A stretch of DNA of 64,000 bases from an uncultured Phascolarctobacterium sp. GTDB lineage: Bacteria > Bacillota > Negativicutes > Acidaminococcales > Acidaminococcaceae. The translations under genes and the position numbers were made by a program. Position 1 is the first letter of the stretch. Each line of letters opens with the position of its first letter. The stretch lies in assembly GCF_900770955.1 (NCBI RefSeq), contig NZ_CAAGLX010000014.1, forward strand, positions 62,001-126,000, read 5' to 3'. Shown here one piece after another: positions 50,888 to 60,074 of the stretch. The notes beneath the pieces are model-generated. The model searched no databases. It was not told where the DNA came from and saw only the letters and a list, made by a program, of their open reading frames with translations.

Positions 50888-51982
50888 ATGGCTAAAATCG
50901 GACTTCCCGATATTGACATTACTTTTTCTCAAAAAGCGATTACGGCGATTTCCCGTTCTGAACGTGGCGTGTTGCTCATTCTGTGCATTGATAATACTGC
51001 AAAAGCTCTGAGAACTCGCACCTATCGCTATGAAAATGAGATTGTAGCATCGGAATACACTGCTGAGAATTTAGCTGCTATTAAAAGAGCATTTCTGGTA
51101 CCGGTAAACAAGGTGCATGTTATCACTGCTCCTGCAGCAACCGACATGAGCGTTTTCGCACCTGCGATGGAGGGACTCAAATATAACTATGTGTGCTGCA
51201 TTGCTCAGGATATTCAGCAAGCGCTTGTCAACTATGTGATTACTAAAAATCAAAAATCTAAAGGCCGTAAATATGTTGCTGTTGTAGCGAATGCAACCAC
51301 GGCAGATAGCAAGTATGTTGTCAACGTGAAAAATAACAGTGTTCATGTTATTGACAGCAATACTAATGTGGAGATGGTAAAATACCTGCCGCGTCTGGCA
51401 AGTATCCTGGCCAACCTGCCTATGAATCGTTCCTGCACTTATTATGAACTGAAAGACATAGACAGTGTTGATGTAAGCTTTATTACCGTTGCGAACGATA
51501 TCAATTCCTGGATTGATAAAGGTTATCTGGTATTGTTTAAGGACGATGATGTTATCAAGATTGCGCGTGGCGTAAACTCTTTGACTACTATCACCAGTAC
51601 CGATACTGAGGATATGCGTAAAATTATCATCGTGGAAGCACAGAACATCATTATTGAGGATATCTTCAGCACCTTCAAAGACAGCTATGTTGGTAAATAC
51701 AAAAACAGCTATGATAATCAATGCCAGTTTATCAGTGCTGTAAATGCTTATTTCCGCCAGCTGGCGAAGGAAGAAATCCTGGAGCCTACTTATAAAAATA
51801 TCTGCTCTGTAAATGTGGAAACTCAGCGTAATGCCTGGTTGAGCATCGGCAAGACGGAGGCTATTGATTGGGATGAAAACAAGGTTAAGAACATGACCTA
51901 CAAATCTACTGTATTCCTGCAGGGTAACATTAAGATTTTAGATGCTATCGAAGATCTGAAATTTGAAATTGAGATGGAATAG
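50888..51982 (+). CDS. Contractile tail sheath protein
   Basis: 364 residues, XkdK-type sheath. Middle insertion domain short; C-terminal part has the sheath pattern (GVNSLTTITS, RKIIIVEAQNIIIEDI, TYKSTVFLQGNIKILDAIEDL). Its presence makes this a myovirus. AAGGAGG before the ATG. Confidence 0.92.
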   Translation: MAKIGLPDIDITFSQKAITAISRSERGVLLILCIDNTAKALRTRTYRYENEIVASEYTAENLAAIKRAFLVPVNKVHVITAPAATDMSVFAPAMEGLKYNYVCCIAQDIQQALVNYVITKNQKSKGRKYVAVVANATTADSKYVVNVKNNSVHVIDSNTNVEMVKYLPRLASILANLPMNRSCTYYELKDIDSVDVSFITVANDINSWIDKGYLVLFKDDDVIKIARGVNSLTTITSTDTEDMRKIIIVEAQNIIIEDIFSTFKDSYVGKYKNSYDNQCQFISAVNAYFRQLAKEEILEPTYKNICSVNVETQRNAWLSIGKTEAIDWDENKVKNMTYKSTVFLQGNIKILDAIEDLKFEIEME

Positions 51983-51995
51983 GAGGCGCTGAACA

Positions 51996-52421
51996 ATGGC
52001 TGATGTAACTAATAAAATTATCCGCGGCACCTTTGGCCGTCTGTATGTAAACGGCCAGAACCTGGCCAATGTCAAGAGCTTTGAGGTCAAAGCTACCATC
52101 AACTACGAAACTGTTGATATCAATGGTGACCTTTGCCAGCAGCAGCGCATGACCGGTTACAGTCTTGCCGGTACAATGACTCTGCATAAAATTGATAGCT
52201 TTATTGCTCGTACTATTGGCGATGGTTTGACTACCGGAGTATTGCCGAAAATCAAGATTGTCGGTGTTGTAGCAGACCCGGACAGCGATGGCAGCGAGCG
52301 TGTTGAAATCTATGATGTTACTTTAGACGAAGTTACTTTGCTAGCATTTACTAATGCTTCTGTTGCCGAAGAATCTGTTCCGTTTAAAGCTGGCGGCTAT
52401 CATTTTATTGATTTGATTTAA
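51996..52421 (+). CDS. Tail tube protein (XkdM-like)
   Basis: 141 residues: ADVTNKIIRGTFGRLYVNGQ, then FEVKATINYETVDI and the beta-rich ring fold. Polymerises inside the sheath. Followed directly by a terminator hairpin. Confidence 0.92.
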   Translation: MADVTNKIIRGTFGRLYVNGQNLANVKSFEVKATINYETVDINGDLCQQQRMTGYSLAGTMTLHKIDSFIARTIGDGLTTGVLPKIKIVGVVADPDSDGSERVEIYDVTLDEVTLLAFTNASVAEESVPFKAGGYHFIDLI

Positions 52422-52427
52422 CTGATT

Positions 52428-52462
52428 AGCTCCCTATCTTTAGTTAGATGGGGAGCTTTTTT
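52428..52462 (+). terminator. Intra-operon terminator after the tail tube gene
   Basis: Twelve-pair stem AGCTCCCTATCT/AGATGGGGAGCT, six-base loop, TTTTTT. It precedes the chaperone's AGGAGG, so part of transcription would stop after the abundant sheath and tube. Confidence 0.85.
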
Positions 52463-52473
52463 AGGAGGTAAAT

Positions 52474-52863
52474 ATGCAGAAAGCTACTTTAGAAGCACTT
52501 TTGGAGCGTAAAACGCAGGCCATGAAGGCGAAAATGGCCGTAAAGGAAATCAATGTGCCTGTTCTCGGCATGGCGCTTACAGTTGAGAAATTACCACTTG
52601 CAAGGGTGTTGAACCTTATCGATAAATATAAGGATGATGATTCTTTGAACGGCAAATTTGAGCTTTACAAAGAATTGATTTATATTTCCGTTCCTTTATT
52701 TAGAAGCACTCAGCTGCAAGAGGCTTATGAGGTTGCGGAGCCGTCTGATATCGTAACCTTGCTGTTTGAGCAGAATCTGACAGCTATTACTAGCCTTGGC
52801 GATAAGATTGCTGCAATGTATGGTATTAACGGCGCTGAAGCTGTTGAAGAATTAAAAAACTGA
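52474..52863 (+). CDS. Tail assembly chaperone, short form (XkdN-like)
   Basis: 129 residues. XkdN-like: an N-terminal helix (LEALLERKTQAMKAK), VPVLGMALTVEKLP, VLNLIDKY, and a helical C-terminus ending EAVEELKN. It coats the tape measure during tail assembly. The gene ends in an AAAAAAC slippery site immediately before its TGA. Confidence 0.88.
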   Translation: MQKATLEALLERKTQAMKAKMAVKEINVPVLGMALTVEKLPLARVLNLIDKYKDDDSLNGKFELYKELIYISVPLFRSTQLQEAYEVAEPSDIVTLLFEQNLTAITSLGDKIAAMYGINGAEAVEELKN

Positions 52864-53027
52864 TTAGCTCCGATTCGGAGCTGTACACGATTCACTATTA
52901 TCTGGAACGCGGGCACAGTTTGCATGAGCTCGTTGGCATGAGCTCTCTTGAGCTATTGTTCTTGACGGCCAGCATGATTCTTACAGGAGAGGAGGAAGAA
53001 AAAAAGTATGGCGAGCAAAAATATTAA
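52474..53027 (+). CDS. Tail assembly chaperone, -1 frameshift product
   Basis: Shift at 52854-52860 joins the short form to a 54-55 residue extension (starts LISSDSELYTIHYYLERGHS, has LLFLTASMILTGEEEE), which is the usual T-domain pattern with a helix and an acidic end. The total is about 184 residues. The extension has no start of its own and overlaps the tape-measure start by 20 bases, as in lambda G-GT and its myovirus analogues. Confidence 0.85.
52854..52882 (+). promoter_or_regulatory. Programmed -1 ribosomal frameshift signal
   Basis: Heptamer A-AAA-AAC in frame with the upstream gene (52854-52860), stop codon TGA next, and five bases later a perfect hairpin AGCTCCG-ATT-CGGAGCT (52866-52882). 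Confidence 0.9.
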
Positions 53028-54948
53028 CATTCTTATGAGCCTGCAGGACAGGTTCTCTGTTCCGATGAAGAACATTACCAACCTGACAAAGGAGCAGGAG
53101 AAGCAGCTGAAACGCTCACAAAATGCTCTTGTAATATTTGGCCGTGATGGAGCTAGGGCATTAGGCTCTTTGGCAAAATATGCCGGCGGTGCTTTAACCG
53201 GTGCAATTACTGCTTTGAGCGGGTACAGCATAAAGGTCGGAGCTGATTTTGAAGCAGCCATGAGCAAGGTGCAGGCTATTTCTGGTGCGTCGGGTACTGC
53301 ATTGGATGCGTTGACTGCTAAAGCTAAAGAAATGGGCGCTACAACGCAGTTCAGCGCGTCAGAAGCAGCTCAGGCTATGCAATACATGGCAATGGCCGGC
53401 TGGAAAGATACGGATATGCTGAACGGTATCAAAGGTATTATGGACCTGACTGCAGCTTCTGGCGAAGACCTGGCTAGTGTATCCGATATTGTGACCGATG
53501 CGCTGACTGCGTTCGGCATGTCCGCACAAGATTCCGGAAGATTTGCTGATGTGTTGGCAGCTGCATCCAGCAATGCGAATACTAACGTTGGGCTGATGGG
53601 CTATACATTCAAATATGTAGCTCCGTTGGCTGGCTCGTTAAAATATAGCGTCGAGGATGTGGCGCTGGCAATTGGTCTGATGGCTAATGCCGGCATTAAA
53701 GGCGAGCAGGCTGGTACCGCTTTAAGGTCAACCTTCACCAGGTTAATCAAGCCGCCGAAGGAAGCAGCAGATGCTATGAGCAAATTAGGCATCAGTGTAA
53801 AGAATGCTGATGGTAGCGTTAAACCGCTGAATACAACGTTAGCAGATTTGCGCAAGGCGTTCAGTAAATTGTCTGATTCGGAAAAAGCTGAATACGCTTC
53901 TATGATGGCAGGACAGGAAGCTATGAGCGGATTCCTGGCACTGGTTAACGCATCTGACGGTGACTTCGATAAATTATCAAAGGCCATACGTGAATCTAAC
54001 GGAGCAGCAGCTGGCATGGCAAAAACTATGAACGCCAATCTTAAAGGTCAGATGAAACAGTTTCAGTCGGTAACTGAAGCTATAGGCATATCAATCTATG
54101 ATAAATTTAAAAAGCCGCTTACAAATGCATTCGCTGATGTAAACGGCAGCTTAGGTGATTTGAACAAGTCTATTACTGACGGAGAGCTGGCCGGTAGTTT
54201 TGACCGCTTAGGCGAATCTGTTGGTGTGCTTGTCAAAGCATTGGCTGATGGCCTTATTGTTGCTTTGCCGGTAGCTATCGGCCTGTTTACGTGGTTAGTT
54301 GATAATGGTGATACCGTTATCGCTATGTTGGGCGGTATTGGTGCTGGCTTTGCTGCATTCAAGGTTGCTGCAATGCTTCAGGCTGTTACCACGGCGCTAG
54401 AAGGCGTAAGCGTGGCAACTGCTATCTGCAATGCAGTTATGGCGGTGAATCCTTTGTTTTGGATTGCCGCAGCTATAGCAGCAGTTGTTGCAGGCTTGAT
54501 TCTGCTATGGCAAAACTGGGATAAAGTTACTGCCGTGCTAGGTACAGCGTGGGAGAAATTCAAGCAGTTTGGGGCATGGCTTCGTGATAAGTTTATGAGT
54601 ATTATTTCACCAATTGCTGATAAAGTACGTGCTATAAGCGAAGGCTTCAAAAGCTTTGGCAATAAAATTTTTGGTGGTAGTGATACTGAAAAGCATAATG
54701 CTTTAGGTACGAGCTATTTCAGCGGCGGCAGGACCTACGTAAATGAAGGCAACAGGGGCGAGCTTATCAACCTGCCTTCCGGTTCTCAGATTGTGCCGCA
54801 TGATTTGGCTAAACAGGCTGTAAACAGACAGCCTAACATAACCATTAATCTTTCTGTTGCCGGTAATGTTATAGGCAATGAGGAATTTTACAATGAATGC
54901 GGTAATGCAATTAGTACACGTTTAATCGCTGCGCTGGGTAATGTGTAG
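53008..54948 (+). CDS. Tail tape measure protein
   Basis: 646 residues, short for a myovirus, so the tail should be short. TP901/XkdO-like core (GADFEAAMSKVQAISGASG, AMQYMAMAGWKDTDML, LMANAGIKGEQAGTALR), hydrophobic helices near 410-500 (e.g. NPLFWIAAAIAAVVAGLILL), and a C-terminal INLPSGSQIVPHD segment. GGAGAGGAGG before the ATG. Confidence 0.93.
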   Translation: MASKNINILMSLQDRFSVPMKNITNLTKEQEKQLKRSQNALVIFGRDGARALGSLAKYAGGALTGAITALSGYSIKVGADFEAAMSKVQAISGASGTALDALTAKAKEMGATTQFSASEAAQAMQYMAMAGWKDTDMLNGIKGIMDLTAASGEDLASVSDIVTDALTAFGMSAQDSGRFADVLAAASSNANTNVGLMGYTFKYVAPLAGSLKYSVEDVALAIGLMANAGIKGEQAGTALRSTFTRLIKPPKEAADAMSKLGISVKNADGSVKPLNTTLADLRKAFSKLSDSEKAEYASMMAGQEAMSGFLALVNASDGDFDKLSKAIRESNGAAAGMAKTMNANLKGQMKQFQSVTEAIGISIYDKFKKPLTNAFADVNGSLGDLNKSITDGELAGSFDRLGESVGVLVKALADGLIVALPVAIGLFTWLVDNGDTVIAMLGGIGAGFAAFKVAAMLQAVTTALEGVSVATAICNAVMAVNPLFWIAAAIAAVVAGLILLWQNWDKVTAVLGTAWEKFKQFGAWLRDKFMSIISPIADKVRAISEGFKSFGNKIFGGSDTEKHNALGTSYFSGGRTYVNEGNRGELINLPSGSQIVPHDLAKQAVNRQPNITINLSVAGNVIGNEEFYNECGNAISTRLIAALGNV

Positions 54949-54960
54949 GGGGGTGGAACA

Positions 54961-55458
54961 GTGAGCAGTATTCTTAATATGATCGTGAGTCGATTGATTA
55001 CAGCTAAGATGAGTGCCGGCAGTAAAGCAAGCATTGTCATCTCAGCTGATAACGGTACCATTGTTCTGCCAATCGTCCCCGCTGACCTGCCGGAAGTCAG
55101 CAATCCTCAGAACAACGAAACATTTGAAAGCGTACTTGGTACGATGAGCGTAATGGGTACACTGGGACTGCGTAAGGTATCGCTAAAAGGCCTGCTGCCT
55201 GTAGATGTCAGTAAATATCCATATGCCAATCCGTTGGGAAGCACAGCAGCTGAGGTTATCAATTTTATTAACCAATGCAGGGCGAAAAATAATGCTGCAC
55301 GCATTGTCATCGCCTATTCTGACGGCTCTGTATATCTGAATATGGCCTGTCTTATCAATAGCTTTGAATACTATATCGATAATGTAAAAGACTATCATTA
55401 TTGCATGGAGCTGCTGGAATATCGCTCTGTGAGCCCGCTAGGAGGGCTTGTATCATGA
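54961..55458 (+). CDS. Baseplate hub-associated protein (XkdP-like, no LysM)
   Basis: 165 residues, GTG start. The pattern IVLPIVPADLPEVSNPQNNE, VSLKGLLPVD and IAYSDGSVYLNMACLINSFEY resembles the N-terminal domain of XkdP. The usual LysM domain is absent. It overlaps the hub gene by four bases. Confidence 0.7.
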   Translation: MSSILNMIVSRLITAKMSAGSKASIVISADNGTIVLPIVPADLPEVSNPQNNETFESVLGTMSVMGTLGLRKVSLKGLLPVDVSKYPYANPLGSTAAEVINFINQCRAKNNAARIVIAYSDGSVYLNMACLINSFEYYIDNVKDYHYCMELLEYRSVSPLGGLVS

Positions 55459-56435
55459 TTATGTTAATGGCTAACATAAATGATGCGTGGCAGGATATCA
55501 CGGCATATACTGGGGCCTATAGTAGAGCCGATAACATCAGGGCATTAGGTATGAGCTTTGACTTTAAACTGCTCAGCAATCCGCTGGACAGAAATGCCAA
55601 AGGCAGAGAGCTGCCTATAGGAACAAAGTTGACGCTTTTCAGCGATGGAGAGCAGATATTTAGCGGGATAATAGTTAGCTATGAACGCAGCAGTCTTTCC
55701 GAATACACTTACAAAGCCTATGATTATGGCTTTTATCTGAATAAGTCTGAAGCTATTATCCAATTTAATGATATTAGCGCCAGCGCTGCAATCCAAAAGC
55801 TTTGTGGTGAAAATGGTATTCCCATAGGTGCTGTTGCCGATATATCTGCGAATGTAAGAAAAATTTACAATGGCAGTAAAATTTCTGATATTATCAGAGA
55901 TTTGATTACCATGGGCGAAAATGAGACAGGTAATAAATATCGGTTGGAAGTCCGCGAAAATAAGCTGTTCATAGAAGAATATGCAGATTTGATTGTAGAT
56001 GCGTATTATCAGCCTGCTGCCGGCAGCGGATTCAATCCTGCTGATGTTCCCGGCTCTTTTCGGTCAACTTATTCTATCGAAGAGATGGCCACGCGAGTTC
56101 TTATAGCATCTAGCTGTGAAAAGAACGCTACCATTCGTGCTACAGCTGAGGACAGCGAAGCAGTTGCGAAATATGGATTGCTGACAAGGGTGGAAAAGAT
56201 TGACGATAAAAACAAATCACAGGCTATGAACATAGCTAAGAAGAAGCTGAAAGAGCTGAACAAGATTAAGCGCTCATTCAAAATCACTCTGTTCGGAGAT
56301 GATGCAGTGCGATCAGGACGAATTCTCGTATTCAATCAGCCGGATATCAATCTTGTAGGCGCGTTTCTGGTCAGAAATTGCGTACACAGATATGACGGCT
56401 TCAATCATATCATGGAGCTGGAGCTGGAGGTGTAG
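55455..56435 (+). CDS. Baseplate hub protein (XkdQ-like)
   Basis: 326 residues from ATG 55455, which overlaps the upstream stop (ATGA). XkdQ/gpD-type features: TKLTLFSDGEQIFSGIIVSY, YKAYDYGFYLNKSEA, KKKLKELNKIKRSFKITLFG, and HIMELELEV at the end. Forms the central hub below the tube. Confidence 0.87.
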   Translation: MIMLMANINDAWQDITAYTGAYSRADNIRALGMSFDFKLLSNPLDRNAKGRELPIGTKLTLFSDGEQIFSGIIVSYERSSLSEYTYKAYDYGFYLNKSEAIIQFNDISASAAIQKLCGENGIPIGAVADISANVRKIYNGSKISDIIRDLITMGENETGNKYRLEVRENKLFIEEYADLIVDAYYQPAAGSGFNPADVPGSFRSTYSIEEMATRVLIASSCEKNATIRATAEDSEAVAKYGLLTRVEKIDDKNKSQAMNIAKKKLKELNKIKRSFKITLFGDDAVRSGRILVFNQPDINLVGAFLVRNCVHRYDGFNHIMELELEV

Positions 56436-56438
56436 CTG

Positions 56439-56837
56439 ATGGAGAATTGGGAATATAAATTGGCAGAGCTTTTCAAGGATAGGGATAACCCGAAGCCTCT
56501 GGGAGCCTGTATAGGTAAAGTCGAAAGCCTTGCACCGGTAATCATCAGCATCCAAGACGGCAAGTTCATGCTGCAGGCAGAGCAGATTTATATCTGCAAT
56601 CAGATTCTGGAGCGTGAAACAACCTTCCGTGATTACGTTGCCAATCAAAGCCAAAGCGGCAAAATCTCGGTATCCTGCACGCATGGCGGTGGTTCGTACT
56701 CTGCGAATGGCGATATTGAGGCAAGCGGCAGGGTGCATTTGAATGAAGTGTGGAAGGTTGGGGATTATGTTATGGTTGTTCCAGACCAAAGCGAACAGCA
56801 CTTCTTTATTGTCGATATACTGAGAGGGGTGAGCTGA
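56439..56837 (+). CDS. Baseplate protein, DUF2577 (XkdR-like)
   Basis: 132 residues. GKVESLAPVIISIQDGKFML and VGDYVMVVPDQSEQHFFIVD match DUF2577, an OB-fold spike or hub component. One-base overlap with the following gene. Confidence 0.85.
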   Translation: MENWEYKLAELFKDRDNPKPLGACIGKVESLAPVIISIQDGKFMLQAEQIYICNQILERETTFRDYVANQSQSGKISVSCTHGGGSYSANGDIEASGRVHLNEVWKVGDYVMVVPDQSEQHFFIVDILRGVS

Positions 56838-57268
56838 TGTTTCCTAGTGATGTTGGTTTTGATGTTTCGCTGCAGGCCGATACGTCGGATGATAGGCAAC
56901 GGCAAGGCACGATTGGCCGTAGCATTGCTTTTGATTATGAGAAAAATGAATTCATTGTTAATGATGGCAAGTTGGTCGAGCCGGGCAAGATTGATGCAAT
57001 CAAACAATGGATTGAACTGTACATCCGGACTGAAATCAGTAAATATGCGATATACACCGAATCATTTGGAGTCGATACCAGAGGCCTTTTGGGTTACAGG
57101 TTACCAAGAGGATATCAGGTGGCTGAAATTATGCGGCGTATCAACGAAGGTATACTGACGCAGTGCCCGGATGTTGTATCTGTCAGCAACTGGGATTTCA
57201 ATAAGGGAACGTTTTCCTTCACAGTTAAGACGAACACAGGAGAGGAGGTAGTTATCAATGGCGAGTGA
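56837..57268 (+). CDS. Baseplate wedge protein, DUF2634 (XkdS-like)
   Basis: 143 residues. GRSIAFDYEKNEFIVNDGK, IYTESFGVDTRGLLG and a C-terminal beta hairpin are typical of DUF2634 (gp25-like) proteins that start the sheath. It overlaps the next gene by 11 bases. Confidence 0.87.
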   Translation: MFPSDVGFDVSLQADTSDDRQRQGTIGRSIAFDYEKNEFIVNDGKLVEPGKIDAIKQWIELYIRTEISKYAIYTESFGVDTRGLLGYRLPRGYQVAEIMRRINEGILTQCPDVVSVSNWDFNKGTFSFTVKTNTGEEVVINGE

Positions 57269-58337
57269 ATTAAAATCGACAACTGTCGATAAGGTTCATA
57301 AAGAGCTTTTAGGACAAGTGTCTGATACATATCAGAAAACCGAGGGTTTCCCTACATGGGATATCTTAAAAGCTGCGGCGTTCGGAATCAAGCGTGTATG
57401 GGAGAAGGTATTTATGATTGACTATCTGCAGGATGTAGATAATCTTACTGGGGCTGACTTGGAACGCTTCGTTTACCAACGAAAAGGCCTGAAGCGCAAA
57501 GAAGCTACACACGCTGTAGGTTTTGTCAATATTGTGATAGGCGAAGGTATTGTTAGGGAAGGCGATGTGTTCTCGACCTCCGGCGGTGTAGAATTTACAT
57601 CTACCGAAACAAAGGCTGTCAGAGAAGGTGATAAAGTCGCTGTACAGGCTATCAATGCCGGACTTGTTGGCAATGTGGCTGCGGAAACTATTGTAGAAAT
57701 GCCTGTAACTATCCAAGGTATCGCAAAAATTACAAATGATATCCCTAGCGCTGACGGTTATGATTCAGAAGATGATGATAGCCTGCGAGATAGATACTAT
57801 GAGATGCTGAGAGAGCCTGCTACCAGCGGAAATGTTGCGCATTACAGACGTTGGGCGCGTGAAGTTGAAGGCGTTGGCGACTGCAAAGTATTTCCGCTGT
57901 GGCAAGGTGACAACACTGTACAAGTTGTCATAGTTGATGATAATGGGTTGTCACCGACCGCGGAAACGGTGAAACGCTGTCAGGATTATATTGATCCGGA
58001 TAGTGCCGGCACTGGTATGGGTGAAGCTCCTATAGGGGCACACTGTACTGTTAACGCAGCTACAGTACTAAACATCGATGTGTCAGCAACGATTGTACTT
58101 GACAACAACGTAGAGCTTGAAAATATAAAAGCTAGCGCAAGCGCTGCTATAAAAAAATACCTTGCAAGCGTTGCCCTGAATGCAGAATATGTATCAATGG
58201 CAAAGGTCGGCAACATTATTATCAGTACCGAGGGTGTTGCTGATTACCATAGCTTGAAGCTAAATGGTAATGCAGACAGAGTACCTGTCCCGGCAAAAAG
58301 TGTTGCAGTGCTCAGGAGCGTGACTCTAAATGTTTAA
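57258..58337 (+). CDS. Baseplate J protein (XkdT-like)
   Basis: 359 residues. Baseplate J features: GADLERFVYQRKGLKRKEAT, GDVFSTSGGVEFTSTETKAV, RYYEMLREPATSGNVAHYRRW, and a C-terminal KVGNIIISTEGVADYHSL. Forms the baseplate wedge. GGAGAGGAGG before the ATG. Confidence 0.93.
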   Translation: MASELKSTTVDKVHKELLGQVSDTYQKTEGFPTWDILKAAAFGIKRVWEKVFMIDYLQDVDNLTGADLERFVYQRKGLKRKEATHAVGFVNIVIGEGIVREGDVFSTSGGVEFTSTETKAVREGDKVAVQAINAGLVGNVAAETIVEMPVTIQGIAKITNDIPSADGYDSEDDDSLRDRYYEMLREPATSGNVAHYRRWAREVEGVGDCKVFPLWQGDNTVQVVIVDDNGLSPTAETVKRCQDYIDPDSAGTGMGEAPIGAHCTVNAATVLNIDVSATIVLDNNVELENIKASASAAIKKYLASVALNAEYVSMAKVGNIIISTEGVADYHSLKLNGNADRVPVPAKSVAVLRSVTLNV

Positions 58338-58881
58338 GAGTAAAGAATACTGCATTAAGACACTGCATCAGCTATATAGGGCTGATAAGTGGATAAATGC
58401 AGTGTTTACCAGCGTAGGCCTTAGCCTAGATAATTTGGCAGCAACTGTCGACGAAATATACAATAATAACTTTTTTGATACAGCTACTGAAACGGCTATC
58501 AAGCATTATGAGTATGAACTTGGCATTGCTCCAAAATCAGGGCAGACGTTAGAAGACCGTAGAGCTGCTATACGCGCGCGTTGGATTGGAACCAGCAAGG
58601 TGGATATAGTGCTGCTGCAGGAATTAGCGAACAGTTGGAGGAATGGTGCAACCTTGATTGAATTCGTTGCAGGAAAGATACACGTAAAATTTATCTCTCC
58701 TATTGGTGCTCCGCGCGATTTAGATGCACTCAAAGCAGTATTTGAAGATACTAAACCTGCTCATTTGGCTATTTATTATACATTTATGTGGTTGAACTGG
58801 GGGCAGGCTAAGCAAGTTGGCACATGGCGACAACATAAAACTAATGGCTCTTGGCTTAAGTTGAAGCAAATAGATTCTTGA
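58330..58881 (+). CDS. Baseplate protein, YmfQ/DUF2313 (XkdU-like)
   Basis: 183 residues. ETAIKHYEYELGIAPKSGQT, RRAAIRARWIGTSKVDIVLL and KPAHLAIYYTFMWLNWGQA are typical. Joins the baseplate to the fibres. Eight-base overlap with the gene upstream. Confidence 0.9.
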   Translation: MFKSKEYCIKTLHQLYRADKWINAVFTSVGLSLDNLAATVDEIYNNNFFDTATETAIKHYEYELGIAPKSGQTLEDRRAAIRARWIGTSKVDIVLLQELANSWRNGATLIEFVAGKIHVKFISPIGAPRDLDALKAVFEDTKPAHLAIYYTFMWLNWGQAKQVGTWRQHKTNGSWLKLKQIDS

Positions 58882-58891
58882 GGAGGTTATC

Positions 58892-59569
58892 ATGGGAAAT
58901 TTCGATGGACTCCCTAAAACAACATATATAAAATTGAATAAGCCTGGTTATGATAACGCAGCTGATATCGAGGCTTTAAACGAAAATGCAGATATCGTTG
59001 ATGCTTTACTGCAGCGGCTGCTGCTTACTACAGATAATATCAAAAAAACTTATGCGCGCACCGTTAATGGTAATGGTGTCGACGATAATGGTGAGGTTGC
59101 GGTTGACGTTGGTGTAAAAAAAGTTAATGGTGTTAGCCCTGATAGCGACGGCAATGTTAATGTTAAAGAATATACGCACCCTACTAGCGGTGTTGTTGCC
59201 GGCACTTATGACCGTGTTACGGTAGATGCCCAAGGCCATATTACCAGTGGCAGCAAAGCAAAAGCGTATATTTCATCGTCGTATACTTCTGGTGCGTCAT
59301 GGTATAGGAAATGGTCAGACGGCTGGATTGAGCAGGGCGGCAAGGGTGTTGCAAGCGGTTATTCATCGCGGTCTCAAACCAATAATCTTTTTCTGCCGTT
59401 CTCTAACACGAATTACACTATCGTCTGTACAAAGTTAGATAGTGATACATCGGCTGCTATTACGGTTGTGCAAAAAACTACAACTACATTCAACATGAGC
59501 TGTCATGGCCAAGGCGGTAGCGGTTTTAGCGCAACATCTGATATTGAATGGTATGCATGTGGTTATTAA
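58892..59569 (+). CDS. Tail fibre protein
   Basis: 225 residues. Short N-terminal attachment helix (NAADIEALNENADIVDALLQ), then repeated VNGNGVDDNGEVAV and VNGVSPDSDGNVNV turns, YDRVTVDAQGHITSG, and a C-terminal beta domain with SWYRKWSDGWIEQGG as in host-binding fibre tips. AGGAGG before the ATG. Confidence 0.85.
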   Translation: MGNFDGLPKTTYIKLNKPGYDNAADIEALNENADIVDALLQRLLLTTDNIKKTYARTVNGNGVDDNGEVAVDVGVKKVNGVSPDSDGNVNVKEYTHPTSGVVAGTYDRVTVDAQGHITSGSKAKAYISSSYTSGASWYRKWSDGWIEQGGKGVASGYSSRSQTNNLFLPFSNTNYTIVCTKLDSDTSAAITVVQKTTTTFNMSCHGQGGSGFSATSDIEWYACGY

Positions 59570-59581
59570 GGCGGTGATGTA

Positions 59582-60061
59582 ATGATTGGTACCAAGATTA
59601 GCAAAAGCGATTTTGATGGTGGATTATATGCTGAATGTGCTGTTTGGTGTAACGCCAATAATGCAACTATTGAGGACAAAGGAGATTATTATGAGTGCGT
59701 TTCCGTTCCGCCACTTAGCATCGAAGAATTAAAGGAATGCAAAATTGACGAATTAAAAGCTGCGCGTGACGCAGAAGAAGTGCAGCCGATAGAATATGGT
59801 GATCATGTTTATGATTATGACAGCAAGGCCCGGGATAGAATGGCCGTTGCTATTATTGCGCTGGAATCAATGGGAGCAGATACAACAATTGATTGGACTA
59901 CGGCAGACAATGAGGATGCGGTAGTAACTGCTAAGGACCTGCGCGCCATATCTACTAGCGTAGCCAATAGGTCCAATGCGTTGCATGTTAAATATCGCAA
60001 GCTGAAAGAACGTGTGCTGCAGTGCACTGAGGCTAAAGAGATTGAGGCTGTAAAGTGGTAA
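59582..60061 (+). CDS. DUF4376 tail protein (copy 1)
   Basis: 159 residues. C-terminal half has the DUF4376 pattern (KIDELKAARDAE, YDYDSKARDRMAVAIIAL, TTADNEDAVVTAKDL). Such proteins are found after fibre genes, perhaps as fibre chaperones or tips. A paralogue lies at 63447. Confidence 0.8.
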   Translation: MIGTKISKSDFDGGLYAECAVWCNANNATIEDKGDYYECVSVPPLSIEELKECKIDELKAARDAEEVQPIEYGDHVYDYDSKARDRMAVAIIALESMGADTTIDWTTADNEDAVVTAKDLRAISTSVANRSNALHVKYRKLKERVLQCTEAKEIEAVKW

Positions 60062-60074
60062 ATGAGGTGATATT

